Shown here piece by piece: positions 1-8,321 of a DNA stretch of 41,567 nucleotides; positions within the stretch are counted from its first letter, which is position 1; every line of letters starts with the position of its first letter. Where the stretch lies: positions 1-41,567 of the forward strand of contig CAJLFU010000016.1 in assembly GCA_905205995.1 (NCBI GenBank), read 5' to 3'. The stretch is from an uncultured Haemophilus sp. (GTDB lineage Bacteria; Pseudomonadota; Gammaproteobacteria; Enterobacterales; Pasteurellaceae). The position numbers and the translations under genes were made by a program. Under the pieces are notes generated by a model. That model had not been told where the DNA came from. It worked only from the letters and a program-made list of their open reading frames with translations, and did no database searches.

Positions 1-36
1 TGAGTTTTTCAGAATTATAGCGGATTTTAAAAAAAT

Positions 37-69
37 AAAAAAAGAGAGAACATTGCGGCTCTCTCTTTT
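37..69 (-). terminator. Rho-independent terminator of ygfZ
   Basis: A 9-bp inverted repeat, AAAGAGAGA at 41-49 and TCTCTCTTT at 60-68, sits just past the ygfZ stop. Read on the minus strand the stem runs into a T-rich tract, as expected for termination of the leftward yicC-ygfZ unit. The gene to the left lies outside the window, so a role on the other strand cannot be judged. Confidence 0.75.
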
Positions 70-96
70 CATCATTAATGACTCTTATAAAGATTT

Positions 97-936
97 TTAG
101 CTATTGATGGAATAAGGTAAGGGTTCAATTTTCAGAACAGTTCCATCTTCAGGTAAACGGAAATGCGTCCCTTCTTCTAAATCGTTATTCATCACCACTT
201 GCAACCATAAAGCGCCGTCAAAATTGACCGCACTTACGATTGTCCCCGTTTTACGCCAAGCCGTTTCTAACTGCATTTCTATTTCGCTACCGATTTTCGG
301 TGTAACCGTGGTTTCCCCTGAAAGCACATACATCGCACGTTTATTGGCGCCACGATATTTGGCACGCGCGACAGTTTCTTGCCCGATATAACAGCCTTTA
401 GTAAAAGAAATCGCTTGTTCGATAGCTTGTAGATTTAATGCCTGCGGGATAAATTCATTTTGCGTTTCCGCACTCAAGCTTGGTAAGCCCGCTTGAATAT
501 CCGCACAAAGCCATTGTTTTTCATCGCCATTAAAGGTGACATCTAAGGGTGTAGGATTGAGCAAAATTGTACGGTTTTCATCAATATCTAATTCAATCTG
601 CGCTTGAATTCGACCGCACTTTTCACCAATCAAGCCGACAATTTGCCAATCCAATACTTGGAAAGTGACTTTTGAAAACACCGCGTATTTTTTTAAATGA
701 TCGAGTGGAGCCAATAAAGTTTTCGGCATTAAAATCAAAAACTGCTCTGCTGAAAGCTTAATTAAGCGGAATAACGAATTCATTTTGCCTTTAGGATCGC
801 AATGCGTTGTCAGCGTTGAAGCGCCAGCTGCTAAATTCACCACATCACAAGTTAATTGGCCTTGCAGATATTTCTCCGCATCCACGCCCGCCACTTCCAC
901 CAAATCATAGTGGTTTAATGAAATAAATGTTGCCAT
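97..936 (-). CDS. ygfZ: YgfZ folate-dependent Fe-S protein maintenance factor
   Basis: This 279-residue protein belongs to the YgfZ/GcvT-like family. These are cytoplasmic tetrahydrofolate-binding proteins that help maintain or repair Fe-S enzymes such as MiaB. The family signature K-G-C-Y-I-G-Q-E-T is present near residue 180 and includes the functionally important cysteine. An N-terminal D-A-E-K-Y-L-Q-G-Q-L-T segment is also typical. The gene starts 8 bases after the yicC stop, so the two are probably cotranscribed, and a terminator follows directly. It carries two uptake signal sequences in its coding strand. Identification rests on the motif and overall fit and is firm. Confidence 0.93.
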   Translation of the reverse strand: MATFISLNHYDLVEVAGVDAEKYLQGQLTCDVVNLAAGASTLTTHCDPKGKMNSLFRLIKLSAEQFLILMPKTLLAPLDHLKKYAVFSKVTFQVLDWQIVGLIGEKCGRIQAQIELDIDENRTILLNPTPLDVTFNGDEKQWLCADIQAGLPSLSAETQNEFIPQALNLQAIEQAISFTKGCYIGQETVARAKYRGANKRAMYVLSGETTVTPKIGSEIEMQLETAWRKTGTIVSAVNFDGALWLQVVMNNDLEEGTHFRLPEDGTVLKIEPLPYSINS

Positions 937-944
937 GATTTTTC

Positions 945-1808
945 CTATTCAAGGTTTTGAATTTGCTCACGCATTTGTTCGATTAATACTTTTAATTCCA
1001 CGGCAGAAGCGGTGATATCGGCATTAATGGACTTTGATGCCAAAGTGTTAGATTCACGATTGAGCTCTTGCATCATAAAATCCAGTTTACGTCCCACTGC
1101 CCCGCCTTTTTTCAAGATATTATTGGTTTCTTTCACGTGCATTTGCAGACGATCTAATTCTTCCGCCACGTCCACACGTTGCGCCAGTAAAATCATTTCT
1201 TGTTCGACTCGTTGTGGATCAAGTTGAATCTTCGCTTCTTCAAAACGTTGCAATAAACGCTCACGCTGCCATTGTAAAACCGCCGGCATTTGTGACCGCA
1301 CTTTTTCAGCCTCCACCGTGATGCCATCAAGACGTTGTTGAATAATGGCTTGCAATTTTTCGCCTTCACGTCCACGCATTGCAATAAATTCCACCAACAA
1401 TTCATCAAAAGCTGTCAACAAATCTTGACTGATGGCATCTAAATCCTGTTCAGCCGCTTCCACCACACCGGGGTAACGCAATACATCCGTTAAATTGATT
1501 TCGCCCTCGCCAGCTTGCGACTTAATCCATTGTAAAGATTGGATAACTTGATTCGCTAATTCTTTATTTAAATTGAGCTCAGCCGCCGCTTGTTTTTTGC
1601 TATCAATACGCAATGAACATTCAATTTTACCGCGAGTGAGATTTTGACGAAGTTTCTCACGCAAAGCATTTTCCAAGCCACGGAATTGCTCTGGCAAGCG
1701 GAAAAAGTTTTCCAAATAACGTTGGTTAACCGAACGAATTTCCCAAACTGCATCGCCCCAATCTTTCTTGATTTCAAGGCGTGCAAAGGCTGTCATACTA
1801 TAAATCAT
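945..1808 (-). CDS. yicC: YicC family endoribonuclease
   Basis: A 287-residue YicC protein. It starts M-I-Y-S-M-T-A-F-A-R, the conserved family N-terminus, followed by the W-E-I-R-S-V-N-Q-R-Y-L motif. The C-terminal part contains the conserved G-R-K-L-D-F-M-M-Q-E-L-N-R-E segment. YicC proteins are stress-related endoribonucleases; E. coli YicC affects decay of the small RNA RyhB. The start is supported by a strong AGGAGAG ribosome binding site about 7 bases upstream. It is first gene of a likely yicC-ygfZ operon and diverges from tyrP across a 176-base promoter region. Confidence 0.93.
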   Translation of the reverse strand: MIYSMTAFARLEIKKDWGDAVWEIRSVNQRYLENFFRLPEQFRGLENALREKLRQNLTRGKIECSLRIDSKKQAAAELNLNKELANQVIQSLQWIKSQAGEGEINLTDVLRYPGVVEAAEQDLDAISQDLLTAFDELLVEFIAMRGREGEKLQAIIQQRLDGITVEAEKVRSQMPAVLQWQRERLLQRFEEAKIQLDPQRVEQEMILLAQRVDVAEELDRLQMHVKETNNILKKGGAVGRKLDFMMQELNRESNTLASKSINADITASAVELKVLIEQMREQIQNLE

Positions 1809-1917
1809 AAGCGCTCTCCTACTATTGTCTCTTGTCTTAATTGATTTGCCGGCTATTTTATCGGGAAAGTTCGGTCATTTCTACCGTACATTTTGTAGAA
1901 GAATTTTGTTTTCCCTA

Positions 1918-1947
1918 CTTTACACACTGTAAAGATTAAAATACAAT
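1918..1947 (+). promoter_or_regulatory. tyrP sigma-70 promoter with overlapping palindromic operator
   Basis: A -35 hexamer TTTACA (1919-1924) and a -10 hexamer TACAAT (1942-1947) are separated by 17 bases. A perfect 17-bp palindrome, CTTTACACACTGTAAAG (1918-1934), covers the -35. Offset from it, TGTAAA-N6-AATACA (1928-1945) keeps the essential G and C spacing of a TyrR box. Known tyrP genes are TyrR-controlled, so repression by TyrR is inferred. Which of the two overlapping dyads is the real operator cannot be settled by eye. Confidence 0.6.
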
Positions 1948-1984
1948 CATCGTAAATTTATTATTACAACCTAAGGAAGATAAA

Positions 1985-3199
1985 ATGAACAAGACCGTGG
2001 GAAGTACCTTACTTGTTGCAGGAACCATGATTGGTGCGGGGATGTTGGCAATGCCACTCACCTCTGCGGGGATTGGCTTAACTGCGACTGTTTTCTTATT
2101 AATTGGCTTGTGGGCGGTGCTTACTTTCACCGCACTTTTATTCGTGGAACTGTATCAAACCGCTGACAGCGATGCAGGGATCGGCACACTTGCTGCACAA
2201 TATTTTGGTAAAGCAGGGCGAATTATTTCCACTGCTGTTTTAATTGTCTTCTTATATGCCTTAATTGCCGCTTACGTAAGTGGTGGTGGTTCCTTATTAA
2301 TGGATTTACTCCCAGCCATGGGCGATAAAGACACCATGAACAAAATCGCGGTGCTTGTATTCACCATTTTCTTCGGTAGTTTTATTGTGATTGGTACGCA
2401 CAGTGTGGATAAAATCAATCGCGTGTTATTCTTTGTGATGATTGCTGCTTTTATCCTAGTGCTCGCATTAATGCTACCGAACATCAAATTTGATAACTTA
2501 ATGGCGATGCCAATTGATAACGCTTTAATTATTTCTGCAAGCCCTGTATTTTTCACGGCATTTGGTTTCCACGGTTCCATTCCAAGTTTAAATAAATACT
2601 TAGACGGTAATGTAAAATCCTTACGCATTGCGATTTTAGTGGGTTCAGGCATCACGTTATTTGCTTACTTTTTATGGCAGCTTTCGACGCACGGCTTACT
2701 CAGCCAAAATGAGTTTTTACAAATTTTACGTGAAGACGCCACATTAAATGGCTTGGTGAAAGCAACCTTAGAAATCACCCAAAGCCCAATTATTGCGAAT
2801 GCGGTAAAAATCTTCTCCACTTTAGCATTGGTCACTTCATTCTTAGGGGTGGCATTAGGTTTATTAGAATGTATCGAAGACTTACTCAAACAATCTTTTG
2901 ATATCCATGCGGGGCGTATTTCATTAGGTTTAATGACCTTTATTCCCCCAGTACTTTTCTCCCTTTTCTATCCGGAAGGTTTTATTCTCGCTCTGGGTTA
3001 TGCAGGTCAAATGTTCGCGTTCTACGCAGTGGTTTTACCGGTAGCATTAGTTTGGAAAGCACGCTCAATTCATCCAAACTTGCCATATCGGGTATGGGGC
3101 GGTAAAGCATTGCTAGTACTTGTATTGGTACTCGGTGTAATTATTACTTCGATTCCTTTTGCTATCCGAGCAGGTTATTTACCTTTTGTTGTCGGTTAA
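1985..3199 (+). CDS. tyrP: Tyrosine-specific transporter TyrP
   Basis: A 404-residue inner-membrane permease of the aromatic amino acid (HAAAP) family, which imports tyrosine by proton symport. The N-terminus has the family signature around G-T-M-I-G-A-G-M-L-A-M-P in the first membrane segment. About 11 hydrophobic segments follow. Length is close to E. coli TyrP (403). The start follows AAGGAAG with good spacing. The gene stands alone behind a promoter with a TyrR-like operator and ends at a bidirectional terminator. Tyrosine rather than tryptophan specificity is by overall resemblance and was not tested; Mtr/TnaB-type permeases are the alternatives. Confidence 0.88.
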   Translation: MNKTVGSTLLVAGTMIGAGMLAMPLTSAGIGLTATVFLLIGLWAVLTFTALLFVELYQTADSDAGIGTLAAQYFGKAGRIISTAVLIVFLYALIAAYVSGGGSLLMDLLPAMGDKDTMNKIAVLVFTIFFGSFIVIGTHSVDKINRVLFFVMIAAFILVLALMLPNIKFDNLMAMPIDNALIISASPVFFTAFGFHGSIPSLNKYLDGNVKSLRIAILVGSGITLFAYFLWQLSTHGLLSQNEFLQILREDATLNGLVKATLEITQSPIIANAVKIFSTLALVTSFLGVALGLLECIEDLLKQSFDIHAGRISLGLMTFIPPVLFSLFYPEGFILALGYAGQMFAFYAVVLPVALVWKARSIHPNLPYRVWGGKALLVLVLVLGVIITSIPFAIRAGYLPFVVG

Positions 3200-3213
3200 A
3201 ATGAGCGAAAAAA

Positions 3214-3245
3214 AGACCGCACTTTTAAGGTGCGGTCTCTTTTAT
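3214..3245. terminator. Bidirectional terminator built on an uptake signal
   Basis: AGACCGCA (3214-3221) pairs with TGCGGTCT (3231-3238) around a short loop, flanked by A- and T-rich tracts on both sides. The left arm contains an exact uptake signal (3216-3224), the right arm an 8-of-9 copy. It lies between the converging ends of tyrP and the DUF421 gene and can serve both. Confidence 0.75.
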
Positions 3246-3877
3246 TTGTTTTCATATACATGTGCCACTAACTGACCATTCAAGTATTCGCCAATATACA
3301 CTTGCTCAATCGTCATGTTCTGTTTTTCTAACTCAGCTTTAACCCATTCTTCATCACGATCAATAATTTCTAAAACATCATCATCTAATTGTCCATCAAC
3401 AATTAATGGATAACGTAAGTTATCATCGCCGTATTGAATAATCGAGAGTTGCCCATTTTGTTCGAATACCGCACGTTTAACCGTTTTGATTTCATAAATA
3501 CCGGCAGCACGTAACTTAAACATGAGGTCATTAGCAGTAATACTGTGTTTCATACATTCAGCGGTTTTAACCTTACCGTTTGAAATCACCCAAACAGGTT
3601 TACCATCAATCAAAGATTTAACTAATTTGTTATGATTTTTGATAAAACGGAGGGTAAAAACCAATAATGTCCAAAGCACGAGCACGAGAGAGAACTGGAA
3701 TACCCCAATACTATCGCTATAAATCACACCACCAATAATGCCACCTAGCACATAGTTTTGTACCTGATCCATCGCGGAAGTCGGTGCAAGGTTACCTTTT
3801 CCCATTAAGTTAATTTGGAGTACCAGTCCAATAATACCCATGGCCAATTTCAAGCCTAATAATGTGTAGCCATCCAT
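3242..3877 (-). CDS. DUF421 (YetF-like) membrane protein
   Basis: This 211-residue protein has three N-terminal membrane segments (about residues 5-25, 40-58 and 60-80). They are followed by a soluble domain of the DUF421/YetF type with V-W-V-I-S-N-G-K and a Y-E-I-K-T-V-K-R-A-V-F-E segment. The family-typical G-K-G-N-L-A-P-T-S-A-M-D-Q-V-Q-N stretch is present near residue 27. Biochemical function is unknown; YetF-like proteins of Bacillus are linked to envelope or spore membrane processes. The start overlaps the stop of the upstream DUF3290 gene by one base, so the two are translationally coupled and probably form one complex. Such pairs are best known from Firmicutes, which hints at transfer. 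Confidence 0.85.
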   Translation of the reverse strand: MDGYTLLGLKLAMGIIGLVLQINLMGKGNLAPTSAMDQVQNYVLGGIIGGVIYSDSIGVFQFSLVLVLWTLLVFTLRFIKNHNKLVKSLIDGKPVWVISNGKVKTAECMKHSITANDLMFKLRAAGIYEIKTVKRAVFEQNGQLSIIQYGDDNLRYPLIVDGQLDDDVLEIIDRDEEWVKAELEKQNMTIEQVYIGEYLNGQLVAHVYENK

Positions 3878-4332
3878 TATTTATCCTCCTTATCAATCAC
3901 AGTAACATTAGGGTTTACTAAGTTAATTGGGGATAAGGTATACGCTGAAAAATCATTATTAAAATGGACTTCGAAATACTGATCCCGAATATTTAAAATC
4001 ATGCCGTTCATTAATGTACGGCTATTGGTACGAATATCTTCTTTCTGTAAATTTTGACTATCTTTCACCGAATTTAAAAATGTCACCACGCTAGAGATAT
4101 CAGCTGCATAGACTTCATTTTGCTCATATTGCTTATATTGCACACCGAGCAAGAAAATAATTAATAAAAGAAAGATAATACTGAGATCGCGATATTTGGT
4201 TTGTAACCGATGACGTAAATATAAGCTTGTCACCACAAGCAATGCACCTAACGAGACAAAAATGGCGATATATTTAAAATAACCTTCAAAAGACATCGAA
4301 TTTTCTAAAAAAGCAAAAGAGAAAAAAGACAT
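3877..4332 (-). CDS. DUF3290 family membrane protein
   Basis: A 151-residue protein with two membrane segments (about residues 18-38 and 50-68) and a C-terminal extracytoplasmic or soluble tail. It matches the DUF3290 family in size, in topology and in being immediately followed by a DUF421 partner. No enzymatic motif is visible. An AGGAATGAC ribosome binding site supports the chosen start; an internal Met at residue 13 is an alternative. The gene ends on the first base of the DUF421 start (TAATG type overlap). Family assignment depends largely on this pairing, so it is less certain than for the partner. Confidence 0.7.
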   Translation of the reverse strand: MSFFSFAFLENSMSFEGYFKYIAIFVSLGALLVVTSLYLRHRLQTKYRDLSIIFLLLIIFLLGVQYKQYEQNEVYAADISSVVTFLNSVKDSQNLQKEDIRTNSRTLMNGMILNIRDQYFEVHFNNDFSAYTLSPINLVNPNVTVIDKEDK

Positions 4333-4479
4333 TTGTCATTCCTAATTTTAAAGAGAAAAACAGGTTGCTACTGTAGCACAACGAAAACTGACTAGCTATT
4401 TTTATCACAGAAATTAAATTCGTTTTTCCGAAAAATCCCTTTTATAATGACCGCACTTTTGAAACAAAAAGAGAAAAAT

Positions 4480-5274
4480 ATGAAAGCAATTCAGCCCGAA
4501 GATCAGGGATATTGGCTGTTCACCAAAGGATCGACACTTTATTGGCAGGAAAATGATCTGCCTTTCGGAACAGCAAAGGAACTCGGCCTCACAACGCAAA
4601 AAGCAATGTTGCTCGGGAAATGGAAATCACAACCTTTATGGCTTGTGGCAGAAAATGATCAAGATGAACGAGAATACCTTTCCTTACGGAGTTTGTTGTC
4701 ATTACCGACTGAAGATTTTCATTTATTAAGCCGAGGCGTGGAAATCAATCATTTTTTGAAAACCCACCAATTCTGCGGAAAGTGCGGTCAAAAAGCGGAA
4801 CAAACTCACGATGAGCTTGCGGTTCAATGCACAAGTTGCGGCTATCGTACTTACCCAGTTATTTGCCCTTCGATTATTGTCGCCGTTCGCCGTGGCACAG
4901 AGATTTTATTAGCCAACCATAAACGCCATTACACGCCAGGCAAAGCAGGTATTTACACCACGCTAGCCGGTTTTGTAGAAGTGGGTGAAACCTTCGAAAA
5001 TGCGGTTCGTCGCGAAGTCTTTGAAGAAACGGGGATTCGTATTAAAAACATTCGCTATTTCGGTAGCCAACCTTGGGCATTCCCTAATTCACAAATGGTG
5101 GGATTTTTAGCTGATTACGACAGCGGAGAAATTCAACTGCAAGAAACAGAACTGCATGATGCACAATGGTTTTCTAGCACTGCCCCCTTGCCAGAATTAC
5201 CGCCAACAGGTACTATCGCACTCAAATTAATTAATGCGACGCTTGAGCTTTGCAAAGCGGAACAAAATAAATAA
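4480..5274 (+). CDS. nudC: NAD(+) diphosphatase / decapping Nudix hydrolase NudC
   Basis: NudC hydrolyses NAD(H) to NMN(H) and AMP and removes NAD caps from RNA 5' ends. Visible are a four-cysteine zinc ribbon (C-G-K-C-G then C-T-S-C-G-Y), a full Nudix box beginning G-F-V-E-V-G-E-T-F-E and ending R-E-V-F-E-E-T-G-I, and the NAD-specific S-Q-P-W-A-F-P-N-S motif. An upstream in-frame ATG at 4447 would add 11 residues that are encoded mostly by an uptake signal. The ATG at 4480, preceded by AGAGA, gives 264 residues, the usual family length, and is preferred. hemE follows 10 bases later, suggesting an operon. Confidence 0.94.
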   Translation: MKAIQPEDQGYWLFTKGSTLYWQENDLPFGTAKELGLTTQKAMLLGKWKSQPLWLVAENDQDEREYLSLRSLLSLPTEDFHLLSRGVEINHFLKTHQFCGKCGQKAEQTHDELAVQCTSCGYRTYPVICPSIIVAVRRGTEILLANHKRHYTPGKAGIYTTLAGFVEVGETFENAVRREVFEETGIRIKNIRYFGSQPWAFPNSQMVGFLADYDSGEIQLQETELHDAQWFSSTAPLPELPPTGTIALKLINATLELCKAEQNK

Positions 5275-5284
5275 AGGAAAGTCC

Positions 5285-6349
5285 ATGTCTGAATTAAAAA
5301 ATGATCGTTATTTAAAAGCCTTATTACGTGAACCAGTGGATATGACACCCGTATGGATGATGCGCCAAGCGGGACGCTATTTGCCTGAATATAAAGCAAC
5401 ACGTGCAGAAGCGGGCGATTTTATGTCTCTTTGCCGTAATGCAGATTTAGCTTGTGAAGTTACCTTACAGCCACTTCGTCGCTATGCTTTAGATGCGGCT
5501 ATTTTGTTCTCAGATATTTTAACTATTCCTGATGCAATGGGCTTAGGCTTAAGTTTTGGTGCAGGTGAAGGCCCGAAATTTGCCCATCCAATTGAAAACA
5601 AAAGTGCGGTCGAAAATTTACCGATTCCTGACCCTGAAGGCGAACTTCAATATGTGATGAATGCTGTTCGCACAATTCGTCGCGAACTAAAAGGCGAAGT
5701 GCCACTGATTGGTTTCTCTGGTAGCCCGTGGACACTGGCAACTTATATGGTTGAAGGTGGTAGCAGCAAAACCTTCAATAAAATCAAAAAAATGATGTAT
5801 GCCGAACCGCAAACCTTACATCTTTTATTAGATAAAGTGGCGGATTCCGTGATTTTATACCTAAACGCACAAATCAAAGCAGGTGCACAAGCGGTCATGG
5901 TGTTTGATACCTGGGGCGGTGTATTAGGTCATCGTGAATATTTAGACTTCTCTCTGCAATATATGCACAAAATCGTTGATGGTTTAATTCGTGAACACGA
6001 TGGACGTAAAGTGCCAGTGACCTTATTTACTAAAGGCGGCGGCTTATGGTTAGAAGCCATGGCAAATACAGGCTGTGATGCACTCGGATTAGACTGGACA
6101 GTTAATTTGGCTGATGCGAAAGCGCGTGTGGGTCATAAAGTGGCGCTACAAGGCAATATGGATCCAAGTGTGTTATATGCACCTGCAGAGCGTATTGAGC
6201 AAGAAGTGCGGTCAATTTTAGCTGATTTTGGACAAGGCAGCGGCCATGTGTTTAACTTAGGCCATGGAATCCACCAAGATGTGCCTGAAAGTGCACCTAA
6301 AATCTTCGTGGATGCCATTCACGAATTCTCAAAAGCCTATCATAAATAA
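5285..6349 (+). CDS. hemE: Uroporphyrinogen decarboxylase HemE
   Basis: A 354-residue enzyme that decarboxylates uroporphyrinogen III to coproporphyrinogen III in cytoplasmic heme synthesis. The N-terminal motif P-V-W-M-M-R-Q-A-G-R-Y-L-P-E-Y is the substrate-binding signature. The conserved central G-F-S-G-S-P-W-T-L-A-T-Y-M-V-E-G and C-terminal N-L-G-H-G-I segments are intact. The ATG at 5285 has an AAGGAAA ribosome binding site. A longer reading frame from 5234 would run back through the end of nudC and adds non-family residues, so it is rejected. Presence of hemE argues for a strain able to make heme, unlike typical H. influenzae. Confidence 0.97.
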   Translation: MSELKNDRYLKALLREPVDMTPVWMMRQAGRYLPEYKATRAEAGDFMSLCRNADLACEVTLQPLRRYALDAAILFSDILTIPDAMGLGLSFGAGEGPKFAHPIENKSAVENLPIPDPEGELQYVMNAVRTIRRELKGEVPLIGFSGSPWTLATYMVEGGSSKTFNKIKKMMYAEPQTLHLLLDKVADSVILYLNAQIKAGAQAVMVFDTWGGVLGHREYLDFSLQYMHKIVDGLIREHDGRKVPVTLFTKGGGLWLEAMANTGCDALGLDWTVNLADAKARVGHKVALQGNMDPSVLYAPAERIEQEVRSILADFGQGSGHVFNLGHGIHQDVPESAPKIFVDAIHEFSKAYHK

Positions 6350-6360
6350 GCGAGAAGAAA

Positions 6361-6951
6361 ATGCGAAATCCAATTCACAAGCGCCTGGAAAATGTTGAAA
6401 GCTGGCAACATCTAACCTTTATGGCCTGCTTATGCGAACGCATGGCACCGAACTTTGCCCTGTTTTGTCAAATGACAGAACAGGAGCAAGCAGAAAAGAC
6501 CTATCACAACATTCTAAACTTAGTGTGGGAGTTTCTAACGGTTAAAGGAGCGAAAATCAATTTCGAAAACCAATTAGAGAAGCTCGAAGAGATTATTCCT
6601 GATGTGAATAATTATGACTTCTTTGGTGTGGTACCCGCTCTCGATGCTTGTGAAGCATTAGGTGAATTATTGCATGCTATTATCGCAGGTGAGACGCTCG
6701 AAAAAGCGATTCAAATTAGCCAAATTTCGTTAGGCACGGTTTGTTCTTTGTTAGAAACACAAGAAAATCGTGATCTTTCTGAGAACGAACTGAAAAGCCG
6801 TGAAGAAATTGAAGAAGAACTTGACCTTCAATGGCAAATCTATCGCTTACTCAAAGACTGTGAAAAACGCGATGTAGACCTGATTCTATCCCTCCGAAAC
6901 GAGATAAAACAGGAGGGCATCTCCAATATTGGTATAAAAATTGAGCAATAA
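6361..6951 (+). CDS. yjaG: YjaG-like DUF416 family protein
   Basis: A 196-residue soluble, acidic, helix-rich protein of the DUF416/YjaG family; its function is unknown. The N-terminal segment with F-M-A-C-L-C-E-R-M-A-P-N and the central D-F-F-G-V-V-P-A-L-D-A-C-E-A-L family block are visible. It starts 11 bases after hemE with a GAGAAGAAA ribosome binding site. It lies between hemE and hup, as in the enterobacterial nudC-hemE-nfi-yjaG-hupA arrangement, which supports the call. No signal peptide or membrane segment is seen. Confidence 0.85.
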   Translation: MRNPIHKRLENVESWQHLTFMACLCERMAPNFALFCQMTEQEQAEKTYHNILNLVWEFLTVKGAKINFENQLEKLEEIIPDVNNYDFFGVVPALDACEALGELLHAIIAGETLEKAIQISQISLGTVCSLLETQENRDLSENELKSREEIEEELDLQWQIYRLLKDCEKRDVDLILSLRNEIKQEGISNIGIKIEQ

Positions 6952-7089
6952 CGTGAGATTTGTCACAATTTTTACAAATCGCGCTTTTATTTCTAGCTAA
7001 GTTAGATTAGACTTGCCCAAGCCGTGGCAGTTAAAAGCTACGCTTATTTGAATAGAGTCAAATTTTAATTTAACAGAAGGTACAAATTT

Positions 7090-7362
7090 ATGAACAAAAC
7101 AGATTTAATCGATGCAATTGCAAGTGCAGCTGAATTAAACAAAAAACAAGCTAAAGCTGCATTAGAAGCTACTCTAGCAGCGATCACTGGCAGCCTTAAA
7201 AAAGGTGAGCCTGTACAATTAATTGGTTTCGGTACATTCAAAGTGAACAAACGCGCAGCTCGTACTGGCCGTAACCCACAAACTGGTGCAGAAATCAAAA
7301 TCGCAGCATCTAAAGTACCAGCGTTCGTATCAGGTAAAGCATTAAAAGACGCAATCAAATAA
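7090..7362 (+). CDS. hup: Histone-like DNA-binding protein HU
   Basis: A 90-residue HU/IHF family protein that bends and compacts DNA in the nucleoid. It begins M-N-K-T-D-L-I-D-A-I-A and contains the DNA-binding arm with the signature G-R-N-P-Q-T-G near residue 60. Sequence is closest to the HU-alpha type, and its position after yjaG matches E. coli hupA. It has a GAAGG ribosome binding site, a private upstream region of 138 bases and a strong terminator, so it is probably expressed as a single gene. IHF subunits are excluded by the arm and length. Confidence 0.96.
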   Translation: MNKTDLIDAIASAAELNKKQAKAALEATLAAITGSLKKGEPVQLIGFGTFKVNKRAARTGRNPQTGAEIKIAASKVPAFVSGKALKDAIK

Positions 7363-7386
7363 TTGGTCTTAAAACGAATTTTAATT

Positions 7387-7411
7387 AAACCCTGCTTTGT
7401 CAGGGTTTTTT
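7387..7411 (+). terminator. Terminator of hup
   Basis: AAACCCTG (7387-7394) pairs with CAGGGTTT (7401-7408) around a six-base loop and is followed by a run of Ts, directly after the hup stop codon. Confidence 0.88.
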
Positions 7412-7428
7412 GTTGCCTAAATTTTAAC

Positions 7429-7456
7429 TTTACAATCATCATTTTGCCGATATAAT
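7429..7456 (+). promoter_or_regulatory. Sigma-70 promoter of the DeoR-type regulator / glmS unit
   Basis: TTTACA (7429-7434) and a consensus TATAAT (7451-7456) are spaced by 16 bases, ending 32 bases before the regulator's start codon. Confidence 0.65.
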
Positions 7457-7488
7457 TCCGAACCGAAACTTATTGCGAGATATAAATA

Positions 7489-8271
7489 ATGAAACGAAAC
7501 ATTCAACACCGAAATACCCAACAACGCAGACATGCCATTATGCAGCTGCTGCAAGAACAAGGTGAAGTCAGTGTAGAACAGCTAGTACAGTTATTTGATA
7601 CTTCTGAAGTAACGATTCGAAAAGATCTCACCGCATTGGAAAGTAATGGTTTTCTTCTTCGCAAATACGGTGGCGCCATTTTAATGCCACAAGAAATCAT
7701 CGAAGAAGAACAAGATGATGAACTTTCGCAACGAAAGTTAGTCTTAGCAAAGGCAGCTGCAGAACGTATTCGTGATCACAATCGCATTATTGTGGATAGT
7801 GGCAGCACAACCGCCGCCTTGATTAAACAACTTAATCGCAAGCAAGGCTTGGTTGTGATGACGAATTCGCTTTCTGTGGCCACTGCATTACGTTCACTCG
7901 AAAATGAACCGACACTCTTAATGACGGGAGGCACTTGGGACACGCGTTCTGAATCCTTCCAAGGCAATATTGCCGAGCAAGTGCTACGTTCTTATGACTT
8001 TGACCAATTATTTATTGGTGCTGATGGCATTGATTTAGAACGTGGTACAACAACATTTAATGAGTTGGTTCGCTTAAGCCAAGTGATGGCTGAAGTATCT
8101 CGTGAAGTGATTGTGATGGTGGAATCACAAAAAATTGGCAGAAAAATGCCAAATGTGGAATTAACCTGGCAGCAAATTGATGTGCTGATTACCGATAACA
8201 AATTATCTCAGGCCGACAAAGAAGCCATAATGGCGCAAGGCGTAGAAGTAATTTGTGTAGATGTGGCATAA
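7489..8271 (+). CDS. DeoR family transcriptional regulator, probable GlmR-type repressor of glmS
   Basis: A 260-residue DeoR-family regulator. The N-terminal winged helix-turn-helix (about residues 12-65) has the family pattern V-S-V-E-Q-L-V-Q-L-F-D-T-S-E-V-T-I-R-K-D followed by R-K-Y-G-G-A. The C-terminal sugar-phosphate sensor domain has D-S-G-S-T-T-A and the G-A-D-G-I-D segment. It lies 50 bases upstream of glmS on the same strand with no terminator between. That placement suggests it senses an amino-sugar phosphate and tunes glmS, as GlmR-type regulators do elsewhere. The family is clear; the ligand and target are inferred from context. Confidence 0.85.
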   Translation: MKRNIQHRNTQQRRHAIMQLLQEQGEVSVEQLVQLFDTSEVTIRKDLTALESNGFLLRKYGGAILMPQEIIEEEQDDELSQRKLVLAKAAAERIRDHNRIIVDSGSTTAALIKQLNRKQGLVVMTNSLSVATALRSLENEPTLLMTGGTWDTRSESFQGNIAEQVLRSYDFDQLFIGADGIDLERGTTTFNELVRLSQVMAEVSREVIVMVESQKIGRKMPNVELTWQQIDVLITDNKLSQADKEAIMAQGVEVICVDVA

Positions 8272-8321
8272 AGTGCGGTCAGAAAAACAAGACTTTTAAT
8301 TTTAGTAAATAAGGAAAAACT

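Noticed and set aside
2272..2655. 127-residue frame antisense to tyrP
   Set aside because: A shadow of the clear tyrP coding frame, with no ribosome site or family resemblance. Other antisense frames (for example 8708-8935, 9163-9489, 12520-12933, 35973-36266) are rejected for the same reason.
6957..6980. Inverted repeat GATTTGT/ACAAATC after yjaG as terminator or operator
   Set aside because: Stem is only 7 bp with a 10-base loop and no clean T-run; too weak to call as either.
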